Source: Anderseniella sp963787895 (GTDB lineage: Bacteria > Pseudomonadota > Alphaproteobacteria > Rhizobiales > Aestuariivirgaceae). From it: 64,000 nt of DNA. The stretch is from positions 682,001 to 746,000 of the forward strand of contig CAWBEX010000007.1 in NCBI GenBank assembly GCA_963787895.1, written 5' to 3'. A model generated the notes under the pieces. The model saw only the letters and a program-made list of their open reading frames with translations. It was not told the DNA's origin and did no database searches. The position numbers and the translations under genes were made by a program. This document shows positions 53,881 to 62,173 of this stretch, one piece after another (within the stretch, counting starts at the first letter, position 1; the number at the start of each line of letters is the position of its first letter).

Positions 53881-55464
53881 ATGTACAAGCGAATAGGTAC
53901 TGTCTTTGCATCCGCACTGTTGATGAGCATGCTTGCGGTTCTTGAACCAGCCGCTGCCGCAAGCCGCTGGAATTTTGAAGCAAGCGAACTGGCAAAATTC
54001 AAACCTGCCGAGATTTCAACAATTCAACGCTTGCTGCGGCGGCTGGGTTATCTGACAGATGCCGACATGAGCCGGGAGCTGGATGGCCGGACGTTTGCCG
54101 CACTGCTGGGGCATTTGAAAGACGTCAACTACAACGCGGGAATTTCCAGTAAGCAGATTATCCGGTCGCTGTTTCAAACCGCCTGGGTCAAGGAAGGATG
54201 GGGGGAAAAGAAGGTTGCAGGCCAGGACCTGGTTGTCGAACCTGACCAGGTGCGTGAAGCACAGAGCGCATTGCAACGGCTGGGCTATGCACCAGGGCCT
54301 GCGGACGGGGTCTTCGGGCCAGCTACTTTCTCCGGCGTTGAGGTCTTTCAAGAAGACAATGGCCTGAATGTTACCGGGCTTCTGACCCGCAATACGGAAC
54401 AGGGCATCCTGCGCCGTGACGCCGTGGGCGACGAAGCGTCGAACGGTGTCGTTCGAATCCTCAACTGGTCAGATTACATCGATCCAGCCGTGCTCACGGA
54501 CTTCGAAAAGGAAACCAAGATAAAGGTAGTACACGAGGTTTTTGAATCCTCCGACGAGACCTTTGACCTGCTGATGAAGGGGTCATCAAAATATGATGTC
54601 ATGGTTCAGTCGGACCCCAGAATGAAACAGCTTGTGGATGACGGGAAGGCGCTCACTGTGCTTGACCGCACCAGGTTGCCGAATTTCAAGAACCTTGACG
54701 CACTTGCTCTTACCTTCACGTCCGTTATTGACCCGGACAACAAGCACTCGCTGCCATATATGTGGGGTACAATCGGCATTGCTGTAAATGAAACCAGGGT
54801 GAACAAGATCAGGCCTGATCTGAGCATGAACGATATGTCGCTGTTCATGGATCCTAAAATTGCTGCCGATCTATCGAAGTGTGGAATGGCTTTTGTTGAC
54901 GAAGCCAGTGATCTTATCCCGGTTCTGGTTGCATATTACGGGGGTGATATTCTCAACATCAAGGCAGAGGATTTGCAGAAGGTCGACGAAGGTCTTTCCA
55001 GGGTCGCAAAATACATAGATACCGTTTCTTCAGACCGAATAATCGATGACATTGCAACAGGAAAATACTGCGTTGCGATTGGGTACTCGGGAGACGTTTT
55101 TACAGCACGCGACACGGCAGCGGAAAACGGTTCAGGCACGATTTCCTACCATGTCCCGGCCACGGGCAGTGTGTTGTGGTTTGATCGACTTGTCATCCCC
55201 AGCAAGGCGCAGAACGTCGATGCTGCATACAAGTTCATCGATTTTCTCATGCGCCCGAAGGTAGCGGCAGCCAACACCAATTTTCTGCAATACGCGTCAC
55301 CGAACATTGCGGCCAAGCCGTTTGTCGAGGACGAGGTCAAAAACAACCCCGGGGTCTATCCGCCTGCTGATGTGATGAAGAAACTGGCGGTGGTGTATCC
55401 CTCGAATTCAGTGGAGACAACTGAAGCATACAGCCGGATATGGTCAAAACTCAAAGACCGCTAA
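53881..55464 (+). CDS. Secreted fusion of peptidoglycan-binding-like domain and PotF-type binding domain
   Basis: A 527-residue exported protein with a signal peptide ending near EPAAAAS. Residues about 30-185 contain two peptidoglycan-binding-like helical units (STIQRLLRRLGYLTDADMS and EAQSALQRLGYAPGPADGVFG). From about residue 196 a complete polyamine-type solute-binding domain follows (VRILNWSDYIDPAVLTDF, LPYMWGTIGIAVNE). Binding proteins of this family normally lack such an N-terminal module. No permease or ATPase gene is adjacent. It may present a polyamine or betaine sensor at the cell wall. ATG 53881 with AGGA upstream is preferred over TTG 53863. Confidence 0.85.
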   Translation: MYKRIGTVFASALLMSMLAVLEPAAAASRWNFEASELAKFKPAEISTIQRLLRRLGYLTDADMSRELDGRTFAALLGHLKDVNYNAGISSKQIIRSLFQTAWVKEGWGEKKVAGQDLVVEPDQVREAQSALQRLGYAPGPADGVFGPATFSGVEVFQEDNGLNVTGLLTRNTEQGILRRDAVGDEASNGVVRILNWSDYIDPAVLTDFEKETKIKVVHEVFESSDETFDLLMKGSSKYDVMVQSDPRMKQLVDDGKALTVLDRTRLPNFKNLDALALTFTSVIDPDNKHSLPYMWGTIGIAVNETRVNKIRPDLSMNDMSLFMDPKIAADLSKCGMAFVDEASDLIPVLVAYYGGDILNIKAEDLQKVDEGLSRVAKYIDTVSSDRIIDDIATGKYCVAIGYSGDVFTARDTAAENGSGTISYHVPATGSVLWFDRLVIPSKAQNVDAAYKFIDFLMRPKVAAANTNFLQYASPNIAAKPFVEDEVKNNPGVYPPADVMKKLAVVYPSNSVETTEAYSRIWSKLKDR

Positions 55465-55474
55465 GGCGGTTTTG
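55452..55474 (+). terminator. Weak terminator overlapping the stop codon of the fusion gene
   Basis: ACCGC-TAAG-GCGGT is extended by CAAA and TTTG arms around one bulged base. The right arm ends in TTTTG. The loop contains the TAA stop codon. Confidence 0.45.
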
Positions 55475-55517
55475 AGCGCCATCGCCATCAGACTGGTTGC
55501 ATGCATCGGAGATTGAA

Positions 55518-55928
55518 ATGGTTCGGTATATTCGAATTGTATTTGTCGTCCTGGGCGTTGCCTGTGCAACGGGTACCGCAGCTTTGGCCGATGAGGTGAC
55601 AATGCGAATGCGTGGTGGTGAACAGGAGTTCACCGGCAAACTTATCAGCTTTGACGGCAAGGTCTATGTACTCGAAACTGCACTTTTCGGTGAATTGAAT
55701 TTCGACGTTGCCCGGTTCGAGTGCATATCCGCCGCATGCCAGAAAGTTGAGGCGGGTAAGAACGACACGCCCGGCACGGCAAATCAGCTGAACGAGAATT
55801 CCCAACTGAAGATTACCCAGGAACAGAAAGTTAAGTTGTTCAAGGATTTTCAAAACAAGCAGCAATTGCGGCAATTCGAGGAATTCCTGAAATGGAAGAA
55901 GGGTAATCCGAAACCGGTATCAGACTGA
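55518..55928 (+). CDS. Small exported protein with a leader-like beta domain
   Basis: A 136-residue secreted protein with a signal peptide (VRYIRIVFVVLGVACATG to ALADE). Residues 24-75 (MRMRGGEQEFTGKLISFDGKVYVLET to FECISAACQ) resemble a short beta domain with a C-x4-C pair. I know that domain as a leader in front of phosphate-type binding or OmpA domains in alphaproteobacteria, but here it stands alone. The C-terminal part is charged and probably helical (EQKVKLFKDFQNKQQLRQFEEFL). Function is unknown. It lies 53 bases after the PotF fusion gene, in the same direction, and so may belong to the same unit. Confidence 0.7.
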   Translation: MVRYIRIVFVVLGVACATGTAALADEVTMRMRGGEQEFTGKLISFDGKVYVLETALFGELNFDVARFECISAACQKVEAGKNDTPGTANQLNENSQLKITQEQKVKLFKDFQNKQQLRQFEEFLKWKKGNPKPVSD

Positions 55929-56092
55929 CTGGCTGTAGGTTCGGTTGGTTGCAAAACAGCACTGTCATACGCGGCCGCGCCGACCCGTCAGTCAAATAGC
56001 TTTGGGACAGGGCAGTGCGGCTTCATTGCAGTTGGCCATTGTATGTTGCATCCTATGCTGACGTTGGGTTGATTTTGAATGAGGCCGCCACT

Positions 56093-58102
56093 TTGAAACT
56101 TCTGATTTCCCTGATTGTGTTTCTGACTTTTTCAACGCTTGCAGCGAATGGTCAGACTCTGGCTGACTTCAATGGCAGGCAGGTGATACTGGCAGTGCCG
56201 GAGGACTTTGGCACCAAAGGTACCAGCCCGGAAACAGGCGAACCTTATGATTGGGAAATCGAAGCCACAGAAGCAATCGCCAAGCGGTTGAATCTCAAGT
56301 TCAAGTATGACCGCGTGAACTGGCCAACGGCAATTGCGGCCTTGAAGGAAGGCAAGCGCGAAGCTGCATTTGCCCCGATCATCTTTGGGGCAACACCGTA
56401 TGAAAATCTGAGATACACAGCACCACTAATGAATTTCGGCATCTTTTATGTCGTTGGCGCCAGCGAAGCAGCGATACTCAGCAAGGCGGATATCGTAAGG
56501 AACAAAGCCGCCAGCATAGGGATACTGGATGGCAACGACCTGATCGATCAAACCCTCACCTATACACTTTTTGATGGTAAAAAATTCAGCCAGACGGTCA
56601 AAAGATACAACACCCTCAGGGCGCTTTTTGAAGCGCTGACTGCCGGCGAAGTAGATGTTGTCATGACATACGGCAGCGAAAGACAAGCCTATGTAGAAGG
56701 CGATCCGGCTGCATTCAAAATATTGTCTGAGATCAGAAGCCCTGCCGATTTGGGTTTTCTGGTGCAATTGAAATCGGAACTTCTGCCAGCCATTAGTACT
56801 GCAATTTATCAAATGGAGAACGATGGGACCCTCGCTGCAATTCGTACAAAATGGCTGAGGGGCACGAACATGATTGGCCGGGCCGAACAGGAGGCAAATC
56901 TCTCAAGAATTCAGCAGGGATTGAAGCAGCTCCAAAGCGGGTCCGGTTCTGAAACCGCGTCGCAAAAGCAAGATCAGGTGTCGGCGGCTGCAACATCAAA
57001 ATCAAACAAGGGTGCAGAGAATTCACAAGGTGATAAACCCGATTGTGCTGCCGCATACGAAGCCATGAAATCTGATCCAGAAGTGGTCGGCGATTTGGGC
57101 CTGTGCTCTCAGCCCCTGAGCTTCCCGGAATTGAAGGAGTGCAAGCTCCCTGAAAAGTTCGATGGTGAACGCCCGGCTTCTCATGTCGTGCTGGCCCTTG
57201 ATGCATCCGGTTCAATGGCCGGAAAGCTTGGCGGCAAGACGAAGATGTCCATTGCCAAACGCGAAGCGCTGGATTTCTTGAACTCAATGCCAAATCAGAT
57301 GAAGGTCGGCCTCATTGTTTATGGACACAAGGGTAACAACACAGAGGCTGGCAAGGTAAAATCCTGTGCCTCTTATGAATGGGCAGACAAGCCAGGCTTG
57401 AACCGCACCGCGATGAAGAAAAGCATTGCCGGACTTGCACCAACCGGTTGGACCCCGCTTGCCAATGTCATTGAATTTGCCGGTGAGGAACTGGCCAAAG
57501 TCGCGAACAACGGTAAAGGTGATGTGGCTGTTCCCGTGATGTATCTATTGTCTGACGGCAAGGAAACCTGTGATGGCGACCCGGTTGCCGCAGCCTCGGC
57601 ATTGAATGCGTCTGGCGTGAAAATTGCCATCAATGTCATCGGCTTTGATGTGGATGAAGAAACCAGGGTTGAGCTTGAGGCGATTTCAAAAGCAGGCGGC
57701 GGCAAGTATTTTGCAGCAAAGACCGCCAAAGCCCTGCGGGATCATTTGAGGGCCGCGGCGGAATATGAAGGCGCGATGGCACGATACAATTACTGCCGTC
57801 TTTTGAATGTCGGAAAAGTTGCCATGGTGGCACACAATGCGCGAATAGCATCCGTTTCCTGTTACACTCGCGAGCACAAGAAAAAGCGGTTTGATATCCT
57901 GAGAAAGAAACTCCGCGCGATCAAGAACAGTGAAGACCCGCTAAGGGCATGCCATGATGATATGTTTGTTATGATGGCAAATGAAGATGCCCGGCAAGGT
58001 CTGTGGCTTTCGCAAGAATCGCAGCGCATTGAAGCGCTCACCGTGACCGAGTTTGAAAAGATGGATGCTGGTGCAGTTTTCAAGGGCTTGCCCAGGAAGT
58101 AG
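56093..58102 (+). CDS. Exported fusion of family 3 solute-binding domain and von Willebrand factor A domain
   Basis: A 669-residue protein with a hydrophobic N-terminus (LKLLISLIVFLTFSTLA). Residues about 25-260 form an amino-acid-type solute-binding domain (QVILAVPEDFGTKGTSPETGEPYDWEIEATEAIAKRLNL). A Gln/Ser-rich linker follows. A von Willebrand A domain comes next, with the MIDAS motif ALDASGSMAG, a conserved Thr in TGWTPLANV and a late acidic site LSDGKETCDGD. The C-terminal 120 residues are basic and helical. This combination is very unusual. TTG 56093 is preferred because GAGG lies eight bases upstream and the signal peptide begins there; ATG 56015 would bury the signal. Confidence 0.8.
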   Translation: MKLLISLIVFLTFSTLAANGQTLADFNGRQVILAVPEDFGTKGTSPETGEPYDWEIEATEAIAKRLNLKFKYDRVNWPTAIAALKEGKREAAFAPIIFGATPYENLRYTAPLMNFGIFYVVGASEAAILSKADIVRNKAASIGILDGNDLIDQTLTYTLFDGKKFSQTVKRYNTLRALFEALTAGEVDVVMTYGSERQAYVEGDPAAFKILSEIRSPADLGFLVQLKSELLPAISTAIYQMENDGTLAAIRTKWLRGTNMIGRAEQEANLSRIQQGLKQLQSGSGSETASQKQDQVSAAATSKSNKGAENSQGDKPDCAAAYEAMKSDPEVVGDLGLCSQPLSFPELKECKLPEKFDGERPASHVVLALDASGSMAGKLGGKTKMSIAKREALDFLNSMPNQMKVGLIVYGHKGNNTEAGKVKSCASYEWADKPGLNRTAMKKSIAGLAPTGWTPLANVIEFAGEELAKVANNGKGDVAVPVMYLLSDGKETCDGDPVAAASALNASGVKIAINVIGFDVDEETRVELEAISKAGGGKYFAAKTAKALRDHLRAAAEYEGAMARYNYCRLLNVGKVAMVAHNARIASVSCYTREHKKKRFDILRKKLRAIKNSEDPLRACHDDMFVMMANEDARQGLWLSQESQRIEALTVTEFEKMDAGAVFKGLPRK

Positions 58103-58110
58103 CAAGAAGA

Positions 58111-58467
58111 TCACCCATGGTTTGCCCAATAAAACCTTGTGGCCGTCATGCCAAATGCAAACTTGATAATGTCGAGAGATACCTTCACCCGGTCCATGAC
58201 GATCGAAGACGTGAACTTGCTGACGTTGGATTCGTCGAAGAAGTATTTCTGGGTGAAAGCCGCATATTCCTTCATGTCCCGGACGACGACTATCAGGGTG
58301 AAATCCGCCTCGCCGGTTGCATGATAGCATTGCTGAACTGACGCAACTTTGCGCATGCCTTGCTTGAAGGCATCCGGATGCTTGCGGCTTTCCTGTTCCA
58401 GCATAACCTGCACTATCACCGTCTTCTCGCGCCCGAGCTTCCTGCCCGAAGTGGAGAATGTCCGCAC
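58111..58467 (-). pseudogene. Lrp/AsnC-family ligand-binding domain lacking its DNA-binding part
   Basis: A 118-residue reading frame that begins at the linker and contains only the C-terminal regulatory (RAM) domain of an Lrp/AsnC regulator: RKLGREKTVIVQVMLEQES, CYHATGEADFTLIVVVRDMKEYAAF and SSIVMDRVKVSLDI. An in-frame TGA lies eight codons upstream, and no helix-turn-helix is seen in any frame before it. It is probably a truncated remnant. A functional stand-alone RAM protein is the alternative. Confidence 0.65.
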
Positions 58468-58766
58468 TGAGCCCTTGGTTGATCTTCACTTCCCACGCAT
58501 GCAGGACGGCTGTGTGCCATAAGGCGGCTGTGCTATTTCAGACCTCAGTGTCTATCTGGAAAAGTATTTCCTGCAGATTGTAGCTACACCTTGTCATTCA
58601 CATGATGCGGGACCATATAGATCTTGTATGTAATGCACTTGTCCGGTTTCGCCTCGATAAAGCGGTGCGCCGACTTGCTAAGACTTCTCCTGACAAAGTG
58701 AGCGATGTACGCCACCTGGCAACCACGAAGTGTGAATTGCGGGTCGCTTCTTGAAAGGAATGCGAA
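58468..58766. other. Intergenic region upstream of the cold-shock gene
   Basis: About 300 bases without a convincing gene on either strand. The plus-strand part is likely the promoter and untranslated leader of the cold-shock gene; long structured leaders are usual for cspA-type genes. The rest may be degraded regulator sequence. Confidence 0.5.
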
Positions 58767-58979
58767 ATGACTACCGGAACAGTGAAGTTTTTCAACGCAG
58801 CAAAGGGCTTTGGCTTTATCGAGCCTGAAGATGGTTCGAAGGATGCCTTTGTACACATATCAGCTGTTGAGCGCGCTGGCATGTCCACGCTGAACGAAGG
58901 CCAGAAAGTCAGGTTCGAACTGGTTTCTGATGCCCGTAGCGGCAAAATGTCGGCCGACAAGCTGGAATTGGCTTCTTAA
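58767..58979 (+). CDS. CspA-family cold-shock protein
   Basis: A 70-residue single-domain cold-shock protein. Both RNA-binding motifs are present, RNP1 (KGFGFIEP) and RNP2 (DAFVHISAVERAG). It would bind single-stranded RNA or DNA and act as an RNA chaperone. GGAATG immediately upstream provides the ribosome-binding site. It is followed by short hairpins and a terminator at 59123. Confidence 0.95.
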   Translation: MTTGTVKFFNAAKGFGFIEPEDGSKDAFVHISAVERAGMSTLNEGQKVRFELVSDARSGKMSADKLELAS

Positions 58980-59122
58980 GGCAACGCTGCCGGCCACAAA
59001 CCGGCGGCAACTGCAACATATTCTGCATTATGAGTTTTAAGGCCAACCACGGATGTACTGGTGGTTGCAAATCCTCTAGCAAGGATAGCATTCGATGCAG
59101 ATCAAGACGACTGACGTCTTGC

Positions 59123-59156
59123 GGCCCCGTAGCTCACCGCAGCGACGGGGCCTTTG
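59123..59156 (+). terminator. Rho-independent terminator after the cold-shock gene
   Basis: GGCCCCGT (59123-59130) pairs with ACGGGGCC (59145-59152), followed by TTTGTTC. A second short stem (59104-59109 with 59115-59120) precedes it. Confidence 0.75.
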
Positions 59157-59206
59157 TTCATCTGTCTGCAGAAACTCACTGAAACCCATCCAAAAGGATT
59201 AAGAAC

Positions 59207-59341
59207 ATGGCCAAGGGTCAACAACGTGGCAATCGCGAAGCCAAGAAGCCGAAACAGCCAAAGAAAACGGTGGAAACGACACCGTCAAACAGCCTCACCA
59301 GGGGCATGCATTCGGTGAATCCTGGCGCCAAAAAGAAATGA
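59207..59341 (+). CDS. Small basic conserved-type protein, 44 residues
   Basis: A 44-residue lysine-rich protein starting MAKGQQRGNREAKKPKQPKK and ending PGAKKK. AAAAGGATTAAGAAC supplies a ribosome-binding site (AGGA) ahead of the ATG. The N-terminal MAKGQ-R-NREAKKPK pattern is familiar to me from short proteins of unknown function in alphaproteobacteria. It may bind nucleic acid because of its charge. It is too short for most gene finders. Confidence 0.65.
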   Translation: MAKGQQRGNREAKKPKQPKKTVETTPSNSLTRGMHSVNPGAKKK

Positions 59342-59443
59342 GTAAGGCACATGGCAGCGCGCACCAGTGAAAAGTAGGTCATATTCAACCATCCGTTCAA
59401 CTTTTCAAAACAGGATGGGTCTCAACCACCGGGAACATTCCGA

Positions 59444-59632
59444 GTGGCCATTGTAGACGAAGAGATTCCGGGACTGACCTTCATGGCGTACCGGCGAACA
59501 TCCACCATGCTCCATATCCCGGCGGTGTCATCGCGGGTCAACAAAACCCAAGCTTTTCCCATTGAAATCGAAGAGCCTGAGGCGGCCTTAAAGGCCGATG
59601 CTCCACAACAGTCAACAGGACAAGAACAATGA
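59444..59632 (+). CDS. Hypothetical protein, 62 residues
   Basis: A short reading frame starting at GTG 59444 with GGGAA upstream. It ends in an ATGA overlap with the next ORF, which suggests real coupling. The product is acidic and polar (EIEEPEAALKADAPQQSTGQEQ at the C-terminus). I do not recognise it. An upstream in-frame start cannot be excluded. Confidence 0.4.
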   Translation: MAIVDEEIPGLTFMAYRRTSTMLHIPAVSSRVNKTQAFPIEIEEPEAALKADAPQQSTGQEQ

Positions 59633-59979
59633 AGAAGAATGCGCATATGGAGTATCTAGGCAGCATTGTTGGTGAAGGTACGCTAGTGCAAAATGATAAA
59701 GACATCTCGCGGGCCAAGTATGATTTTGAGGGATATCAGACCCAATACGCCGGAATCACCTGTAGCGGGGAGCTTCAGGCATCCTCCGATGTATTGGCTG
59801 CCATTTTTGGTCTTTCGGACATTCAGCTTCGTACGGATAGCAATCGTTTGCTGGAGATAAAATTCTCAGCCAAGACCTTGGGTGCAACTCAGGATTTCGC
59901 ACATGTTGATGTCAGGGGGCAAATCCCAGGGCAAAAACGCGAATGGCGTAGGCGCCACAAATTTGCGAACCTGGCATAA
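59629..59979 (+). CDS. Hypothetical protein, 116 residues
   Basis: A reading frame that begins at ATG 59629, overlapping the stop of the preceding small ORF. It has no signal peptide. The central part alternates beta-prone stretches (YLGSIVGEGTLVQ, QYAGITCSGELQ) and the C-terminus is basic (QKREWRRRHKF). Function is unknown. Confidence 0.5.
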   Translation: MKKNAHMEYLGSIVGEGTLVQNDKDISRAKYDFEGYQTQYAGITCSGELQASSDVLAAIFGLSDIQLRTDSNRLLEIKFSAKTLGATQDFAHVDVRGQIPGQKREWRRRHKFANLA

Positions 59980-60084
59980 TCCAAGAAGCATGGAATTTGC
60001 GCGCTCTGGAATTCTGCACAAACACCTCAAGCAAGCACCAGGAAATTGCTCTGCACCAAGCGCTGCCTTAATACAGCGGGAGCA

Positions 60085-60981
60085 TCAGCCTTCATCTTCC
60101 GGGTTGTATTCCTCGTTCCGCACTTGAACCTCGACGTCCATCCCGCAAAATCCGGCTCCTGGTGGTCCTTCAAATGTGCCACTGATCGGTGTAGCCTGTG
60201 ACGGCGTTCTGGTGACTGCGACCCTGATGAGCGCAGAACTGCCTACAATACGATTTGTAGGGTCAAACTCCACCCAGCCTTCATTCGGTAAATAAACCTC
60301 GGCCCAGGCATGAGTTGACCCTCCGCCTGCATACTGTGGTTCGTTATGGGAAAGATCGTTCAGGTAGCCGGTGACAAATCTGGCTGCAAAGCCAAAGTGG
60401 CGGGCTGCCTCCATAAACAGAAATGCAAAATCCCTGCAACTGCCAGAGCCCAGCTTTAATGTGGTCAAGGCGCTTTGAGTACCGATACGTTCGCGTCGCA
60501 AGTATTCCAGATTGGTATGAATGGCGTCAGAAAGACATCGCAGGAATGCCAGAACTTCGCCAGGCTTGTTCCGGATCACCTGATCAAGCCAGATAGCAAT
60601 TCCGCTTGCCTCATGTGGATTTTCAAGAGCAATGAACGGCGCCAGGTCCGTCAGTACTTCGCTGTCGTATTCAAATGGATAATTGCTGCCTTGACGGTCT
60701 GGCGAGGCAAGGAAGTCTTCGTGTGAAAATCGCCTGATAACCAGTTCGCTGCAAATTTCAAGCAGCTTTGAAGGTTCCAAAAACTCGGCTGTCGCAACCG
60801 AATTTCCGAACGTGTCGAAGTGCCATCGCAATTGAGCTGTTGGCGATATCGAGAGTGCTGACGAGACAAGCCGCAGATCGTGACCATCCCTCGGCCGCAA
60901 CAAAAGCTGGTGATTACCAAAAAACACAGGCTCACTGTAGCGATACCGTGTACGGTGGAAAATACGAATAGCTGTCGGCAT
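60085..60981 (-). CDS. Transglutaminase-like cysteine peptidase family protein
   Basis: A 298-residue protein with an N-terminal beta domain (IRIFHRTRYRYSEPVFFGNHQLLLRPRDGH) and a transglutaminase-like core. The catalytic triad is visible: Cys in LGSGSCRDFAFLF, His in GGSTHAWAEVYLP, Asp in VEFDPTN. Proteins of this type occur in bacterial gene pairs of unknown substrate and may act as peptidases or amidases. ATG 60981 is chosen. It is divergent from a second transglutaminase-like gene 99 bases away. Confidence 0.88.
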   Translation of the reverse strand: MPTAIRIFHRTRYRYSEPVFFGNHQLLLRPRDGHDLRLVSSALSISPTAQLRWHFDTFGNSVATAEFLEPSKLLEICSELVIRRFSHEDFLASPDRQGSNYPFEYDSEVLTDLAPFIALENPHEASGIAIWLDQVIRNKPGEVLAFLRCLSDAIHTNLEYLRRERIGTQSALTTLKLGSGSCRDFAFLFMEAARHFGFAARFVTGYLNDLSHNEPQYAGGGSTHAWAEVYLPNEGWVEFDPTNRIVGSSALIRVAVTRTPSQATPISGTFEGPPGAGFCGMDVEVQVRNEEYNPEDEG

Positions 60982-61080
60982 GCGAACCTTTGTTGCCACT
61001 GCACGTTGCCGATCGACAGCTGTGATGTTGGTGGTTTGCCACCATGCTCGCTATCCCTCTTGTGAACAAGGACAATCCCG

Positions 61081-61992
61081 ATGTTAATTCGCATTGGCTT
61101 TGAGATTACTGTCTCATGCCCTGTACCCGTGCCAATGCTGCTCGCGTTGTCTGTGCACTCTGAGTTTCCCGGCAGACTCATAGGTGATGACAACGTCAGG
61201 AATTCGGATGTGCAGGACCTACATGAATATGTGGATCTGTTTGGCAACCGAATTACCCGTGCAACAGCGCCTGTCGGCACCACCACGTTTTGGTCAGACT
61301 GTATCGCGGAAGTGAGCGGGTTGCCGGACGAAGTCTCACCGACAGCAAAACAGTTACCGCTGCAAGAGCTGCCAGATGAGACGCTCACCTATCTTATGGC
61401 TAGCCGCTATTGCGATTCAGACCTAATGGGAGATTTTGCATGGAAGCAGTTTGGTCATACTCCAACTGGCTGGGGGAGAGTACAGGCAATCTGTGATTTC
61501 GTTCATGATCACATAACGTTCGACTACAAATTTGGGCGACCCGATAAAACAGCCAGCGACGTGTTGTCAGAGAAGACGGGCGTGTGCAGGGATTTTGCTC
61601 ATCTGGCCATCAGTTTGTGCCGGGCAATGAACTTTCCTGCTCGCTATTGCAGTGGTTATCTCGGTGACATCGGCGTTCCTGATGCAGGGTTTGACGATTT
61701 CTGCGCTTGGTTCGAAGTGTTTCTGGATGGCAAATGGCATACGTTTGATGCCCGCTACAACGTTCCCAGAATTGGGCGCATCCAGATGGTCAGAGGTCAC
61801 GATGCCTCGGATGTTGCGATGGTCACTTCCTTCGGCGCTTACGAGTTGAAGGAGTTTCGGGTCTGGACTCATGAACTGGCTGACGAACCTGTTGATAGCT
61901 TGTTGCTTGAAACCCTGAACGAAAGACCGCATCCGCAACAGCGTGGTCTGGGTGGCCAACGGTTCACCTCTGCATACATGACCAGAGCTTGA
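61081..61992 (+). CDS. Transglutaminase-like protein with Cys at the usual His position
   Basis: A 303-residue protein with a transglutaminase-like core at residues 130-230. The nucleophile is in GVCRDFAHLAISLCRAM and the Asp in WHTFDARYN. The residue expected to be the catalytic His, before AWFEVF, is Cys (DFCAWFEVF, codon TGC). The C-terminal IGRIQMVRGHDASDVAM segment is usual in this subfamily. Enzymatic activity is therefore uncertain. AAGGA upstream of ATG 61081 supports the start. It pairs with the divergent gene at 60085. Confidence 0.82.
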   Translation: MLIRIGFEITVSCPVPVPMLLALSVHSEFPGRLIGDDNVRNSDVQDLHEYVDLFGNRITRATAPVGTTTFWSDCIAEVSGLPDEVSPTAKQLPLQELPDETLTYLMASRYCDSDLMGDFAWKQFGHTPTGWGRVQAICDFVHDHITFDYKFGRPDKTASDVLSEKTGVCRDFAHLAISLCRAMNFPARYCSGYLGDIGVPDAGFDDFCAWFEVFLDGKWHTFDARYNVPRIGRIQMVRGHDASDVAMVTSFGAYELKEFRVWTHELADEPVDSLLLETLNERPHPQQRGLGGQRFTSAYMTRA

Positions 61993-62173
61993 GAAGGCTA
62001 GAAGTGACGAAGTTCAAACTTGGCAATCATCCGGGAGTATTCACGCAGTGCGACTCCGTTTGTTACTCCTAGGCCCTGCTGCAAGCAAACAATCGGTATC
62101 AATCGTACACTTTGCTGCCGCCGCCTTGTCCTGCGTAGCCGACACTGAGATGATCACTCTGAATTAGCCGCGA

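Noticed and set aside
56015..56092. ATG start giving 26 extra residues to the binding/VWA fusion
   Set aside because: It would place a polar stretch before the signal peptide and lacks a ribosome-binding site, whereas TTG 56093 has GAGG correctly spaced.
59096..59202. Possible 35-residue peptide after the cold-shock gene
   Set aside because: It spans the terminator hairpin at 59123 and has no supporting features.
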